Origin: Kitagawia praeruptora
Taxonomy: Eukaryota; Streptophyta; Magnoliopsida; Apiales; Apiaceae
Direction of reading: 5' to 3'
NCBI GenBank assembly: GCA_037693485.1
Contig: CM075346.1
Span: 95,276,501 to 95,340,500, forward strand
Length of the DNA: 64,000 nucleotides
A model generated the notes under the pieces. That model did not search any database. It had not been told where the DNA came from and was given only the letters and a program-made list of their open reading frames with translations. Positions 52,829-63,769 of the stretch are shown piece by piece (position 1 is the first letter of the stretch; each line of letters opens with the position of its first letter). The position numbers were made by a program, and so were the translations under genes.

Positions 52829-53524
52829 TTGCACTAGAGCCAATCACCCATGTATCTAATACCCATGGAACTAGTGTGACCATCGTGCTTTTGCTGCGAC
52901 AAGCCTTTGGTCAGTGGAGCTGCAATGTTATCATTTGTGTGCACTTTACATATGTGTATGTCACCCCTTTCATTAATCTCTCGAATGAGGTGATATCACC
53001 TGAGTATATGTTTGGATCGGGAGTGCGATCTAGGCTCTTAATTTAGCCTGTGCAATGGCCCCATTATTATCGCAGTATAGATCAATGGGATCTGCAATCG
53101 ATGGAACCACTTCCAAATCAGTAATGAATTTTCGAATCCAAACAGCCTCCTTAGCCGCTTCACAAGCTGCAATGTACTCAGCCTCCATTGTAGAATCAGC
53201 TACTGTTTCTTGCTTTGAACTCTTCCAGCTTACAGCACCTCCGTTTAGACAAAACACAAAACCAGACTGTGATACAGTATCATCCCTGTCTGTTTGGAAA
53301 CTTGCATCGGTGTAACCTTTTACAACCAGTTTCTCCTCTCCTCCATACACCAAGAATGAATCTTTAGTCCTTTTTAGGTACTTTAGAATATTCTTGACTG
53401 CCGTCCAGTGACCTTCACCTGGATTAGACTGGTATCTGCTCGTCATGCTCAAAGCATACGAAACATCTGGATTAGACTGTGATACATACCATTGCATACA
53501 TGATAGATCCAATTGCTGATGCAT
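52829..53524 (-). pseudogene. C-terminal RT and RNase H, copia element
   Basis: The frame from 53524 to 53030 reads N-P-D-V-S-Y-A-L-S, then RNase H: G-Y-T-D-A-S-F (Asp), S-T-M-E-A-E-Y (Glu), Y-C-D-N-N-G-A (Asp). It is out of frame with the main RT, and the reading frame shifts again at the final A-Q-A-K. In the next frame R-S-K-H-I-L-R, Y-H-L-I-R-E-I, A-P-L-T-K-G-L and M-G-I-R-Y-M-G-D-W-L follow to the stop beside the purine tract, with two further stops. So the RNase H end is present but broken. Confidence 0.85.
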
Positions 53525-55295
53525 ATGGAACTTTACTCATGCGGTCCTTCTCATTTAATGATTTCGAACACTGGCCTTTAGAGATCGTTATCCCTTGAGA
53601 CACAGGGACATATCCCCTTTTTGCATTTTGCATACCAAAACGATGCAAAACCTTATCAATGTATGTACTCTGACTTAGATCGATCATCCTTTTAGATCTA
53701 TCTCTATAGATCCTCATTCCTAGAATGTAGGTTGCCTCTCCTAAGTCTTTCATAGAGAAATTGCTCCCTAACCAAGTCTTAACAGCCTTTAGAGAAGGTA
53801 TGTCATTCCCCATTAGTAGTATATCATCAATATACAGTACTATGAATGCCACATGGCTCCCACTAACCTTCTTGTAAACACAAGGTTCATCTTCGTTTTG
53901 AATAAAGCCATACTCCTTGACTGTTTCATCAAAACGGATATTCCATCTCCTAGAGGCTTGCTTCAATCCATAAATGGATCGACATAATTTACATACCTTG
54001 CTAACATTCCTTGGATCGACAAAACCTTCAGGTTGTGTCATGTACACATCCTCTTCAAGGCTTCCATTAAGGAAAGCTGTTTTGACATCCATTTGCCAGA
54101 TTTCATAATCATGGAATGTTGCAATTGCAAGCAAAATCCTTATGGACTTGACCATGGCAACTGGTGAGAAAGTTTCATCATAGTCAATACCATGAATTTG
54201 TTTGAAACCTTTCGCAACCAGTCTTGCTTTATAGGTCTGAACATTTCCATCCATGTCAGTTTTCTTCTTGAAAATCCATTTGCACCCTACAGGTTTTACC
54301 CCTTTAGGTGGATCAACAAAATTCCATACTTGGTTTTCGTACATGGAATCCATCTCGGATTTCATGGCTTCAAGCCATCTCTTAGAGTCTGGACTGTTCA
54401 TAGCATCTTGATATGTGAGAGGCTCATCTTCATCTATGAGCATCAAATCACCACATTGAGTCAAGAGAAATCCATATCTCTCTGGCTCATGGTGAATTCT
54501 ACCAGATCTACGAACAACCTGTGTTTCTTGAGCATTATCATTATCCTGCTCTTGTTCCACTTCAGGTTCAATGCTATTTTGTGGTTCTCGATATTCATCG
54601 AGATCTATAGTTCTCCCACTGTTTCTTTTGGAAACAAAATCTCTTTCTATGAAGACAGCATCTCGAGCAATAAACACTTTTTGCTCAGAAGGACTATAAA
54701 AATAATATGCCTTTGTTTCACTAGGGTATCCCACAAAATTGCATTCTTCGGATTTAGGTCCAAGCTTGTCAGATACTTGACGTTTCACAAACGCCTTGCA
54801 TCCCCAAACTTTCATAAAGCTCATGCCTGACCGTTTCTCCATCCATATTTCGTATGGAGTCTTTTGAACCTTCTTAGTAGGAACACGGTTAAGTGTGAAA
54901 GCCGCTGTTTCTAGAGCATAACCCCAGAAACTAATTAGAAGATCTGCATGACTCATCATCGATCGTACCATGTCCAACATGGTGCGATTTCTCCTCTCTA
55001 AAACTCCATTCCATTGAGGTGTACCTGGCGGAGTGAGTTGTGATACAATACCACACTCTTTTAAATACTCTTTAAATTCAGTGCTTAAGTATTCACCCCC
55101 ACGATCGGATCGTAAGATCTTAATACTTGCACCTCCGCCTATTTGCTTCTCTACTTCAGCCTTGTATTCTTTGAACTTTTCAAAAGAATCGAATTTATTC
55201 TTCATAAGATATACATATCCATATCTACTGAAATCATCAGTAAATGTTATGAAGTAGTAGTAGCCTCCTCTAGCCATCACACGCATGGGCCACAT
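53472..55295 (-). pseudogene. Integrase core and reverse transcriptase, copia element
   Basis: 607 open residues. Integrase catalytic Asp in I-L-R-S-D-R-G-G-E-Y and Glu in V-L-E-R-R-N-R-T-M; G-K-K-like linker, F-V-G-Y-P-S-E-T-K and R-R-S-G-R-I-H-H-E-P-E-R-Y before RT. RT: W-I-F-K-K-K-T-D, Q-M-D-V-K-T-A-F-L-N-G (catalytic Asp), S-I-Y-G-L-K-Q-A-S-R-R-W and Y-I-D-D-I-L-L (the Y-x-D-D box). Frame lost at the start by a one-base shift near 55291 and at the end at M-Y-A-M-V-C, where a small change shifts the RNase H. Confidence 0.92.
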
Positions 55296-55519
55296 ACATC
55301 ACTATGTATTAGCTCCCGACGTTCAGTGGCCCTTTGACCCTTACCAGTGAAAGGGGCTTTAGTCATCTTACCAAGCAAACAAGATTCGCATTCATCGTAT
55401 GATTCAAAATCAAACTTATCCAAGTATCCATCCTTATGTAATTTGGATATGCGTTTCTCATTTATATGGCCTAGACGACAATGCCAGAGGTATGTTTAAT
55501 TTGAGTCATTAATTTTAAG
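55296..55519 (-). pseudogene. Integrase zinc-finger region, copia element
   Basis: Open from about 55501 in another frame: L-W-H-C-R-L-G-H-I-N, K-L-H-K-D-G-Y-L and C-E-S-C-L-L-G-K-M, the H-H-C-C finger of copia integrases, then L-I-H-S-D-V-C-G-P, which contains the first catalytic Asp. The core continues at 55291 after a one-base shift. Confidence 0.85.
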
Positions 55520-55828
55520 TCATTTGTTTTCTATGTTACAGACAGGATTATCTAAATCAAGAACATATAAACCATTAAATAAACGCACAACACCATAGGT
55601 TAAATCATTCAAATCAAAAGAGCAACTGTTGTTCTTTATTGTAAACGAAAAACCTTTCTTGTCCAAACAAGAAACAGAAAAAATGTTTCCGCGAATCGCA
55701 GGCACGTAAAAACAGTCTTCAAGTTCTAAAACAAGCCCAGAGGGCAAAGATAAATAATAAGTCCCTACAGCTAAAGCAGCAACTCTTGCTCCATTGCCTA
55801 CTCGTAGGTCCACTTCTCCCTTAGCCAA
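55520..55828 (-). pseudogene. Protease C-terminal half, copia element
   Basis: 102-residue frame, R-V-G-N-G-A-R-V, G-T-Y-Y-L-S-L-P-S-G and C-F-Y-V-P-A-I-R-G-N-I-F-S-V-S-C-L. It is the usual protease flap-to-integrase linker. Separated from gag-protease (ending 55841) by a frame break near 55830-55840. Confidence 0.85.
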
Positions 55829-55840
55829 AGTCCTACTTCT

Positions 55841-56803
55841 CTACAGTTCCTGCACATTTATACAAATGTGAGAAGCACATCCAGTATCCAATACCCAAGA
55901 TGTAGAAATAGACAGATTGACTTCTATAACATAAATACCTGATCCAGAAATCTGAACACCCTTCATTTTCTTCAGATCCTCCAAATAAGCGGGACAGTTT
56001 CTCTTCCAGTGACCAGGCTTGTGGTAATAGTGACAATCACCTTTGTCAGCCTTTGCGACATCTCCCTTCGGCTTTTTAGCCTTTTTGAAAGAGGGCTTAG
56101 AAGGACCAAGATCTTTTGATGCATTCTTGCCCTTCCATTTCCCCTTTCCCTTAGCACCTTTCTTGCCCACCATCATTATGGGAGCTTTCTCAGGTGCCTT
56201 GACCATATTTGCTTCAGTGGTCCTCAGCATGGCCAACAATTCCATAGGAGTCTTTTCTTGCTCAGTCATATTAAAAGTCATAATGAACTGAGTATAGTCG
56301 TTGTTCAAAGATTGCAAGATTATATCGACTTGAGCCTCTCGCTGAAGCGGGAAACCCAAACGAGCAAGGTAATCACAATACCCAATCATCTTTAGAACAT
56401 GTGGTCTGACTGGTCCATTGCCCTGCTTGCACGAGAAGAGTGCTTTGCTCGTGTTGAACTTTTCCACACGAGCCTGTGATTGAAACATCGTTGAAAGATG
56501 TTCAAACATAGTATAAGCATTCATATCAAAATGCTGCTTCTGAAGCTCAGCATCCATAGTGGCAAGCATAAGACAAGCCACATCAGTCGCATCATCAATA
56601 TGCTTCTGATAAGAATTTTGTTGAGCAAGAGTGGCATTGGCAGCAGGGGCTGCCGGTGGAGGAATATCAGTCACATAAGATTTCTTTTCCTGCATGAGAA
56701 CAATTCTCAAATTCCTAGACCAGTCTAGGAAGTTTGATCCTGTCAGCTTGTCTTTCTCAAGGACTGATCGCACAGAGAAAGTGTTGTTTGTGTTTTGTGC
56801 CAT
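55841..56803 (-). CDS. Gag and start of protease, copia element
   Basis: ATG at 56803 (M-A-Q-N-T-N-N-T-F); 320 residues. Copia gag domain: F-L-D-W-S-R-N-L-R-I-V-L, A-Y-T-M-F-E-H-L, L-G-F-P-L, I-L-Q-S-L-N-N-D-Y. A Lys-rich linker precedes the zinc knuckle, which reads C-H-Y-Y-H-K-P-G-H-W-K-R-N-C: the second Cys of C-x2-C-x4-H-x4-C is Tyr, so metal binding is probably lost. The protease site W-V-L-D-T-G-C-A-S-H is intact. The frame ends at a stop after V-Q-E-L. Confidence 0.9.
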   Translation of the reverse strand: MAQNTNNTFSVRSVLEKDKLTGSNFLDWSRNLRIVLMQEKKSYVTDIPPPAAPAANATLAQQNSYQKHIDDATDVACLMLATMDAELQKQHFDMNAYTMFEHLSTMFQSQARVEKFNTSKALFSCKQGNGPVRPHVLKMIGYCDYLARLGFPLQREAQVDIILQSLNNDYTQFIMTFNMTEQEKTPMELLAMLRTTEANMVKAPEKAPIMMVGKKGAKGKGKWKGKNASKDLGPSKPSFKKAKKPKGDVAKADKGDCHYYHKPGHWKRNCPAYLEDLKKMKGVQISGSGIYVIEVNLSISTSWVLDTGCASHICINVQEL

Positions 56804-58615
56804 TTGTTTTCTACAATGATAAAATGCATAAGATAAGTTAGATTGTTACAATAATTATGTTCAAGTGATTATGACATATTCATAATATATCTCCCACTAT
56901 TTTTATCAAATTAATAGCCCTTACTATTAAATCGGAAAGAATATCCCATAAATCTTTCTAGTGAGCCAAGATCCATATTTCGTCATATCCTAAGTCAACC
57001 ACTGGTAGTCCTTAAAACATGATTATTTAGGTAGACAACAGTTGTCAATTATATCATATATAATTCTTGGATAATTTGGTGAACAACAATTGTTCTTATC
57101 TATCTAATAGATTTTGAACCAAACTCTATGCTTCTAAGTTCATAATATTTGAATATAACCGTTTATTTTCACCTTATTATGACGACTCAGTTAAGTTAGA
57201 CCCAATGATACAACGGTCAAATATAACCGCTTATATTCGTCGCATCTCACCACGATAGACAGGAGTCCCCTGCCACTGGCAGTCATTCCCCTTATCGATC
57301 TAGGATTCAACGAGTGTTCATTCATTGGAAAGCATCCGATTAAAACTTAATATTTTGTTAAGGGGTTTAGAATTAAAACGACCATGATCCCATCATAAAG
57401 AGATTCCCAATTTTTCCTTTAATTAAATACTTCAAATCAATATTCATCAATAATTTGATTTCCAGGTTGTTGGAGGAGTCACAAGTGGCCTCACTTAATA
57501 CCCAACTTCCTTACAGGTAAAACCCGTTTTTGACAAAATCTCCCCATATCGAAATAATTGAAAATTCATATTTAATTCCGTGTTTCATAAACACAGAAAT
57601 CTCATGATCGTATGCTCATTTTAAAATCTTAAATCGTTACAGATTTTATCTTGTTTAGCATGGCAAGCATGACATGGGTGACGTATCTAATACATGCATA
57701 CAACATTAATCTAATTAAAGCATGCATCTTCTACTCTACACATACATTCCATACATCATATGTAAAGTGCATAAAGTAAACGTGCAATGGTTATGGCCCA
57801 ATCCTATGTGATCTTTTCAAGCTAATGAAAAGATCAAGGTCAATCTATGGTGGATAAATATAAATACAATTTACAAGTCTTCATTCTTCTCTTTTCTCCT
57901 TGGTTGCTTCTCCTCATTGATCGTCCTTCAATCTTGAAGTACATTACATTGAATAATTGAATACAACCTATACTAATGTACTTACATAATAAAACTCGAG
58001 TTACATTCGAGGTTAAACAATTACAAGAATGAAGAAAACGACATGCAAGTCGTATTTATAAAACCATAAACCATTAAACTGATGGACTTAAGGCCATAAC
58101 CAGCACCATGCTCAAATAAACAATTAAGAATAAATAAACAAACATTGCGGGGGTCCAGGGGCGGCAGCCCCCGGGCGGGGTCCGGGGCAGGATTTTTGTT
58201 TAAATTCCAGAAGGCTCGTCCTCTTAAAAAAACATCAATTTCTTAACAAAAGATCATATCTTTTAGCCTCTGCCGCCACTGCATCAATTACAGTTCTGGA
58301 AGCATGTATCATATACATTCAAATCGTATCCCAGTTTACAGATCGTGTCCATACACAATCTGTCTAACAGTTTATATCACTATATAAAACGTACAACATG
58401 CATAACATACAAAATCGCATACTAATCAGTCATGGCAGATTATAAACATGCTTGTATCATTATATCATAATATACAACATAACAGAATCATATATAGACG
58501 ACATAACATATTATAATCGACATATCTCATTACTGTATCATGGGAGATTTATATAACATGCATACATGCATCGAATACAGTAAACACGTAACCAAATCAG
58601 TCCCTTATACACGTA
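56804..58615 (-). other. Long 5' leader of the copia element
   Basis: About 1.8 kb between PBS and gag with no ORF. Mostly AT-rich. At 58148-58190 lies an abrupt GC-rich island (GGGGTCCAGGGGCGGCAGCC and a near-palindromic CCCCCGGGCGGGGTCCGGGG), able to form a strong stem in the element RNA; possibly a packaging or dimer signal, by inference only. Confidence 0.6.
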
Positions 58616-58627
58616 GCTCTGATACCA
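58616..58627 (-). other. Primer binding site of the copia element
   Basis: TGGTATCAGAGC on the minus strand, one base after the 5' LTR; initiator tRNA-Met type. Confidence 0.88.
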
Positions 58628-58628
58628 A

Positions 58629-60179
58629 TGTTAGGTTTCGGGGCATAAACGCAGCGGATATAAAGCGTAAAAACAAATAAAAATGAAACCCAAACCTAGG
58701 ATCCATGTATATGTTGTGACTGATTATGGAGAAACGAATTCATACCAGTTAAGAGCTTTACGAATTCTGAAAGATGGAGGTCCTAGATTGCAATCACCAC
58801 ACAGCCCTTGCGTCAAGATCCATGTCTCTAAATCGTCCACACGAACGTTCGATCCTTCAATGACCCAAGGAGCAGGTACTAGCCAAATAAAACGCCTCTC
58901 TCTCTCTCTAGCCTCTCTTTGATATTAGAGCTGCTAGGGTTTTTTCCCAAAAACGATTTTCTGAAACACTTAACCTAAAATTATACATCATTATGTATAT
59001 ATATGGTAGAGAGATTGGACCTAACCCTAATCATTTTGGGTTTTAACTAAACCTATCTGATTTGGGTTTTTAATGAATTAAATTCGAATTATAATTTAAT
59101 TAACTAGATCCAATCCCAATTAATTAAATAACCAAATTCGAATTTATAATCATTTAATTAAAAACGAAATCTGATTTCGAAAATCAATTCGAATTTTAAT
59201 TATTTAATTTAAATCTAGCATTTAAATTAAAACTCCTTTTAAAACGTTCTAAGTGTGTAACCCTTTAGGTTATTATTATGTTGGCAATAATTTTAATATC
59301 CAATAATAAAATTATAAACAATGAGCGGCATCTAGTAATACATCATTTCTACCCAAGTAATAATAATAATTGGTGATCCAATTAAACCTTTCGTGATATA
59401 TGTTTCCGTGTAATATAATCCCTTTAACCAAATATTATAGATTAAACTTGAGGCATGTATTTAGTCATCCTCTTCAATATTTAATCCAGGTTTACTTGAT
59501 CCATGAGTAGACTATTAAAACAAATCAATATTTGAGCATGACCATGCATTTTCATAGTCTCACTCAATCAAGAGGCCAATAATATCTCTCCTAATTATAG
59601 GAGGGTTAAATCCTTTATCTATCATTCATATTTCTCATACGTCTCATAACATACCCGATGTACATTTTTATCATCACCCGGTCAAAGGTAACTTTCAATG
59701 TAGTCAAAGTATATTAATCCTCGTATAGAAATATAGTGATCTCAAGTCTAAGGATCATTACACCATTATCACTGTGAGTCTTTCTAATGACATTATCAAC
59801 ATGTAGAATCTCACCATGGGTTTGTCCAGTACCATGTACTCCTACATGTACCTATGTATTGACTTTAGTATCTCCATACTCATAACCAATGAGATGTGGT
59901 TATCTGTCAAACAACATACTAGTCTATTTATGTATTATTATTTTCCTGTATAATAATAACCGACTAGGGACCTTTTAAGAGTATGATATATTATATAATC
60001 TCAAGTTCAAGTCATGTACTTAAACTATACAATGTGTATCATGATTCTAAGTACATTTATTATGCTAACAAATATATCGCAGTAATTAAAGTCATAATAA
60101 ATACGTTTATTTAATAATCAAATGACATAAAGGTTTATTCAAGAAACAATGTATTGCCTCTAGGGCACCTACTCTAACA
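58629..60179 (-). repeat. 5' LTR of the copia element
   Basis: 1551 bp, partner of 51264-52819. Differences include a shorter (CT)n run and many scattered substitutions, for example near 58709, 58785, 58874, 58965 and 59004. Confidence 0.94.
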
Positions 60180-60184
60180 AAGAT

Positions 60185-61144
60185 AATAACGATAAATTAA
60201 CAATTAACAGTAAATAAATAAAGAGGGAATGGTAAAAGTTCAAACCTTTTGTGCCAAGTTTCTCAAATGCTTCTACTTTCCAAACAGAGAAAGTTCTCCT
60301 AATTCTTGGTCACACGATAAGGTGTTTCTGTACCGAGATCACTAACAAAAGAAATACAAAAGCCAAAATAAAGAACATTCACTGGTTACTAATAATCCAT
60401 GATTATAACTAAAATCATAACAAATCATAAGTTTAAAAATAAAAAGAAGAAAACAAATATTAAATCAGTAAATTCAAACCTTAAAAACCAACAAAAAAAA
60501 GCAACCTGAAAATGACTAAACAGAAGCCATGTACATTAAGAATTAAACAAAATAAGAATGAACAAAAAAACTAAAAGAAAATAGACGAAGAAAAAAGTAA
60601 ACAGAAGCAAGAAAATGGTTACAAACATGGTGATAAAATTTAATCATTAGAAGCAATGATGATTTTATATATATAAGAAAATAATTTTTTTTTTCTATTT
60701 CAAATATGTAAATTTGAATTATTCTTCCCTGCAAATTCAAAAACCTTTTTTATTTCGAAGCTGTTAATCTTAATGTTAAAAAGGAAGTTTTGATTTTTTT
60801 CTAAAAAATAGGACCTAAAGAAGTAAGTTGTAATCTGTAGAATGTATAAAGAAGGAAGTTATAAATTTAGACTAAATTAAATAGGTTTTATGTGTCTAGA
60901 ATGAACCAATTTATATGTATATGTATAGCTAATGAACTAATCTGTAGATTGTAGCTAACGTCTTTATCATCTAACCATAAAATCTAAAATAAATCCTGAC
61001 ATTCTAATCAAAATAAAAATTTGAAACAAATAAAAGATCCAAATATTTTGACCCAAATATTTTAGATTCAAAAAAAACAAATAAAAGAACTCATAACCAC
61101 TAATTAAAACAAAGCTTAAAAAACTACACATGAATTAGAGATAA

Positions 61145-61240
<96 letters not shown>

Positions 61241-61316
61241 TGAACCGAAATCAACAAAAAACTGAATCCATCTGATCGAAAATTCTAAAAAACACTCTAA
61301 AATATATAATTAAGAA
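60185..61316. repeat. AT-rich DNA, dispersed repeat and (TAA)n microsatellite
   Basis: No gene. 60530-60745 is related to 41796-42060. A (TAA)n run of about 30 units covers 61146-61240. Confidence 0.7.
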
Positions 61317-61326
61317 TGTAGAATGA

Positions 61327-61723
61327 GAGTAAAGTTCTATGCAGTACTCATTTAATTGGAGTACATATACATTTTGCATTCAAAATATTGCAAATTTTAT
61401 TATTTTGTAAAATTTATTACATGAATATCACTATTTCATTGAAAATCTTGCAAATTTTGTATATTTTGCTAACAAAATATTGCAAAACGAATTGTTCTGC
61501 GAAACACATTTGGATTGCAAAACATATATGTTCTGATTGCAAAACATAAAGGATTTTCAAGATGAACATATTGCAAAACATACATTATTTCCAAGATTAT
61601 CAATGAAATTATCATATCCATATAACAAGGTTTACAAAATAATAAATTTTACAATATTTTGAATGCAGAACGTGTATGTACTCCAGTACTCCAATAAAAA
61701 GAGTACTCCATAGAACTTTTCTC
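61327..61723. mobile_element. Mutator-type MITE
   Basis: 397 bp with inverted ends GAGTAAAGTTCTATGCAGTA and GAGAAAAGTTCTATGGAGTA (read inward); the inverted repeat goes on, with gaps, for about 90 bp (TTGCATTCAAAATATTG on both sides). A 10-bp direct repeat TGTAGAATGA flanks it (61317-61326 and 61724-61733). The 9-10-bp duplication and long inverted repeat point to the Mutator group. The inside is rich in TTGCAAAACATA-like motifs. No ORF. Confidence 0.85.
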
Positions 61724-61733
61724 TGTAGAATGA

Positions 61734-62092
61734 TACATATATTGTAGTACAAACCGAGGCAAATATTCTATCCTTTACATAATACGTACGAATAAAATAA
61801 TCTCAATATGGCCATCTATGATTCGTTTTTTGTAGGCAAGTATATTAATAAAAACTGATCCAATTACATATCATCCCTTAGAAAATTAGAATTGAAAAAG
61901 AATAAAATCCTAACAAAAAAAACTAAAATCTCGAATACATTAATGAGTAGCCGAGATGAATTTAAAAAACTGAATATACAATACCTTCAAGTTGTCTTCA
62001 CTCTTCCAAATCAAATTATCGATTCACGGTGAAACCAACAACCTTTATTAATTTACATATAAAAAATCACATATAATAGTGACAAATTGATT
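61734..62092. other. AT-rich spacer
   Basis: About 360 bp with no ORF or recognisable repeat; ends at the LINE target duplication. Confidence 0.5.
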
Positions 62093-62107
62093 ACTCAAAT
62101 CAACAAA

Positions 62108-63754
62108 AACCAAACCAAACCAAACCAAACAGACCCAGTATATCCCGCTCAGAGCAGGGTCTGGGGAGGGTAAGTTGTACGCAGCCATGACCCCACTTTT
62201 TAAGGCAGGGAGGCTGTTTCCGTGAAGACCCTCGACTATGTGTGCAAGACAAATAAGGTGAGTGATACATATAGAGGAATTCAAATGGTACAGAGATATT
62301 CACAGCAATACCTGAGCCCATGGCATTATCCACATGGGACATACAAACCTGTGCGGGAATATGTTGCTTAGGGCTTGATGGGCTCCACTCTACCAGCTTT
62401 TGAGGAATAGCTCCAGTCGAACCCCCTGCAAAGAATAAACCACAAGCAAAAATCGAGAAACAAACGGCAATTAAAAGCGAAAAGGAAAATGAAAAAGCTG
62501 ATCTACTATGATAGAGCTAACCGAGACAACCCAACTCTGAGGCTCTCCACAACAGATCCACTCCCTAAAAGCGAATCCACCACTCTGATATGACGCCTCC
62601 ACGAACACCTGTCGGCGATCATGGTCTCATTTAAGTTTAAGGCCTTCAAATCCAACTTAAGCTGTTCTTCCCACGTCCTACTCGGTCTGCCTCTCCTCCT
62701 CGACCCAACAACCAAAATACTCTCTACCCTCCTCACTGGGGCTTCAGTCTACCTCCTACGGACGTGTCTGAATCATCTCAACCTCCCTTCCCTTACTTTC
62801 GCAGAAAAAGGCGCCACTCCAAGCTCGCTCCTAAACACCCCATTCGGTATTCTATCTAACATCGTGCGTCCACACGACCACCGCAATATCCTCATTTCCG
62901 CCGCTTCCAACTTGCTTTCGAGGGCCTTCTTCGCCGCCCAACACTCAGAACCATATAACAACGCAGGGCGGATTGCCGCTCTATAGAATTTCCCTTTCAG
63001 CTTTAAAGGGACCTTCTTGTCACACATCACCCCTGACGCTGCCCTCCACCTTAGCCACCCAGCATTGATACGATGTTTCACATCGTCTTCAACCTCTCCT
63101 TCTTTCTGGATGATCGAGCCTAGATACTTAAACTTATCCGTACGCGGGACGATCTGATCTTCAATCTTTACCTCCACCCCTTCCTCGACGGCCTCACCGT
63201 TGAAGTTGCACCAGAGATACTCGATTTTAGAACGGCTAATTCGCATGCCTTGGGACTCCAAAGTAGATCTCCAAAGCTCCAACTTCTCGTTCACCTCCCC
63301 CCTCGACTCCGCCACTAACACGATATCATCAGCGAAGAGCATGCACCAAGGAACATCATCTTGAATCCCTCGCGACAAGACATCAAGGATAAGGGCGAAG
63401 AGAAGGGGACTAAGGGCTGACCCCTGGTGTAGCCCAATCTCAACAGGGAAAAAATGTGAGCCACCCACTGGGGTCCGGACGTAGGAACTGACTTGGGAGT
63501 ACATGTCTTGAATCGCCCTAACGTGCAACGACGACACTCTCCTCTCTACAAGGCTATTCCAAATAGCTTCATGGGGGATGCTATCATAAGCCTTCTCAAG
63601 ATCAATGAACAACATATGGAGGTCTTTGCGACGCTCCCTGAACTTCTCCATAAGACGTCTGACGAGATGGATGGCCTCGATCGTCGATCTCCCAGGCATA
63701 AAACCAAACTGATTCTCTGAAATTTCGACTTCTCTTCTAATCCGGCATTCTATC
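62108..63754 (-). mobile_element. RTE-type LINE, 5'-truncated
   Basis: A 15-bp direct repeat ACTCAAATCAACAAA lies at 62093-62107 and 63755-63769. The 3' end on the minus strand is a short GGTTT tandem tail (plus-strand AACCAAACC, 62108-62130) instead of poly(A), as in RTE elements. Upstream is the conserved 3' block with AGGGTCTGGGGAGGGTAAGT read on the plus strand near 62155. The RT fragment at 62.5-63.75 kb shows where truncation stopped copying. Confidence 0.85.
62506..63754 (-). pseudogene. Reverse transcriptase (C-terminal two-thirds) of the RTE-type LINE
   Basis: Main frame to 62773: Q-F-G-F-M-P-G-R-S-T (RT fingers), L-F-I-D-L-E-K-A-Y-D-S-I-P (first catalytic Asp), H-Q-G-S-A-L-S-P and M-L-F-A-D-D-I-V-L (catalytic F-A-D-D box), then Y-L-G-S-I-I-Q, R-W-R-A-A-S-G-V and A-E-M-R-I-L-R-W. 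Two stops near 62749-62773 interrupt it; the frame continues as V-R-R-V-E-S, R-R-R-G-R-P and K-L-D-L-K-A-L-N to a stop at 62506. The endonuclease and N-terminal RT are missing. Inactive. Confidence 0.88.
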
Positions 63755-63769
63755 ACTCAAATCAACAAA

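Larger units (their letters stand above)
51264..60179 (-). mobile_element. Ty1/copia retrotransposon with 1.55-kb LTRs, inactivated
   Basis: LTRs 51264-52819 and 58629-60179; AAGAT at 51259-51263 and 60180-60184. On the minus strand: PBS, a ~1.8-kb leader, gag, protease, integrase, RT, RNase H (copia order), then a purine tract. At least two frameshifts and several stops break the polyprotein. By eye roughly 20-25 substitutions and a few indels separate the LTRs over ~1.55 kb, more than any other complete element here. All domains are recognisable to the extreme C-terminus. Confidence 0.93.

Noticed and set aside
62101..62132. AACCA repeat as a telomere-like or SSR feature
   Set aside because: Only about four units, ending exactly at the LINE target duplication, so it is the RTE tail.
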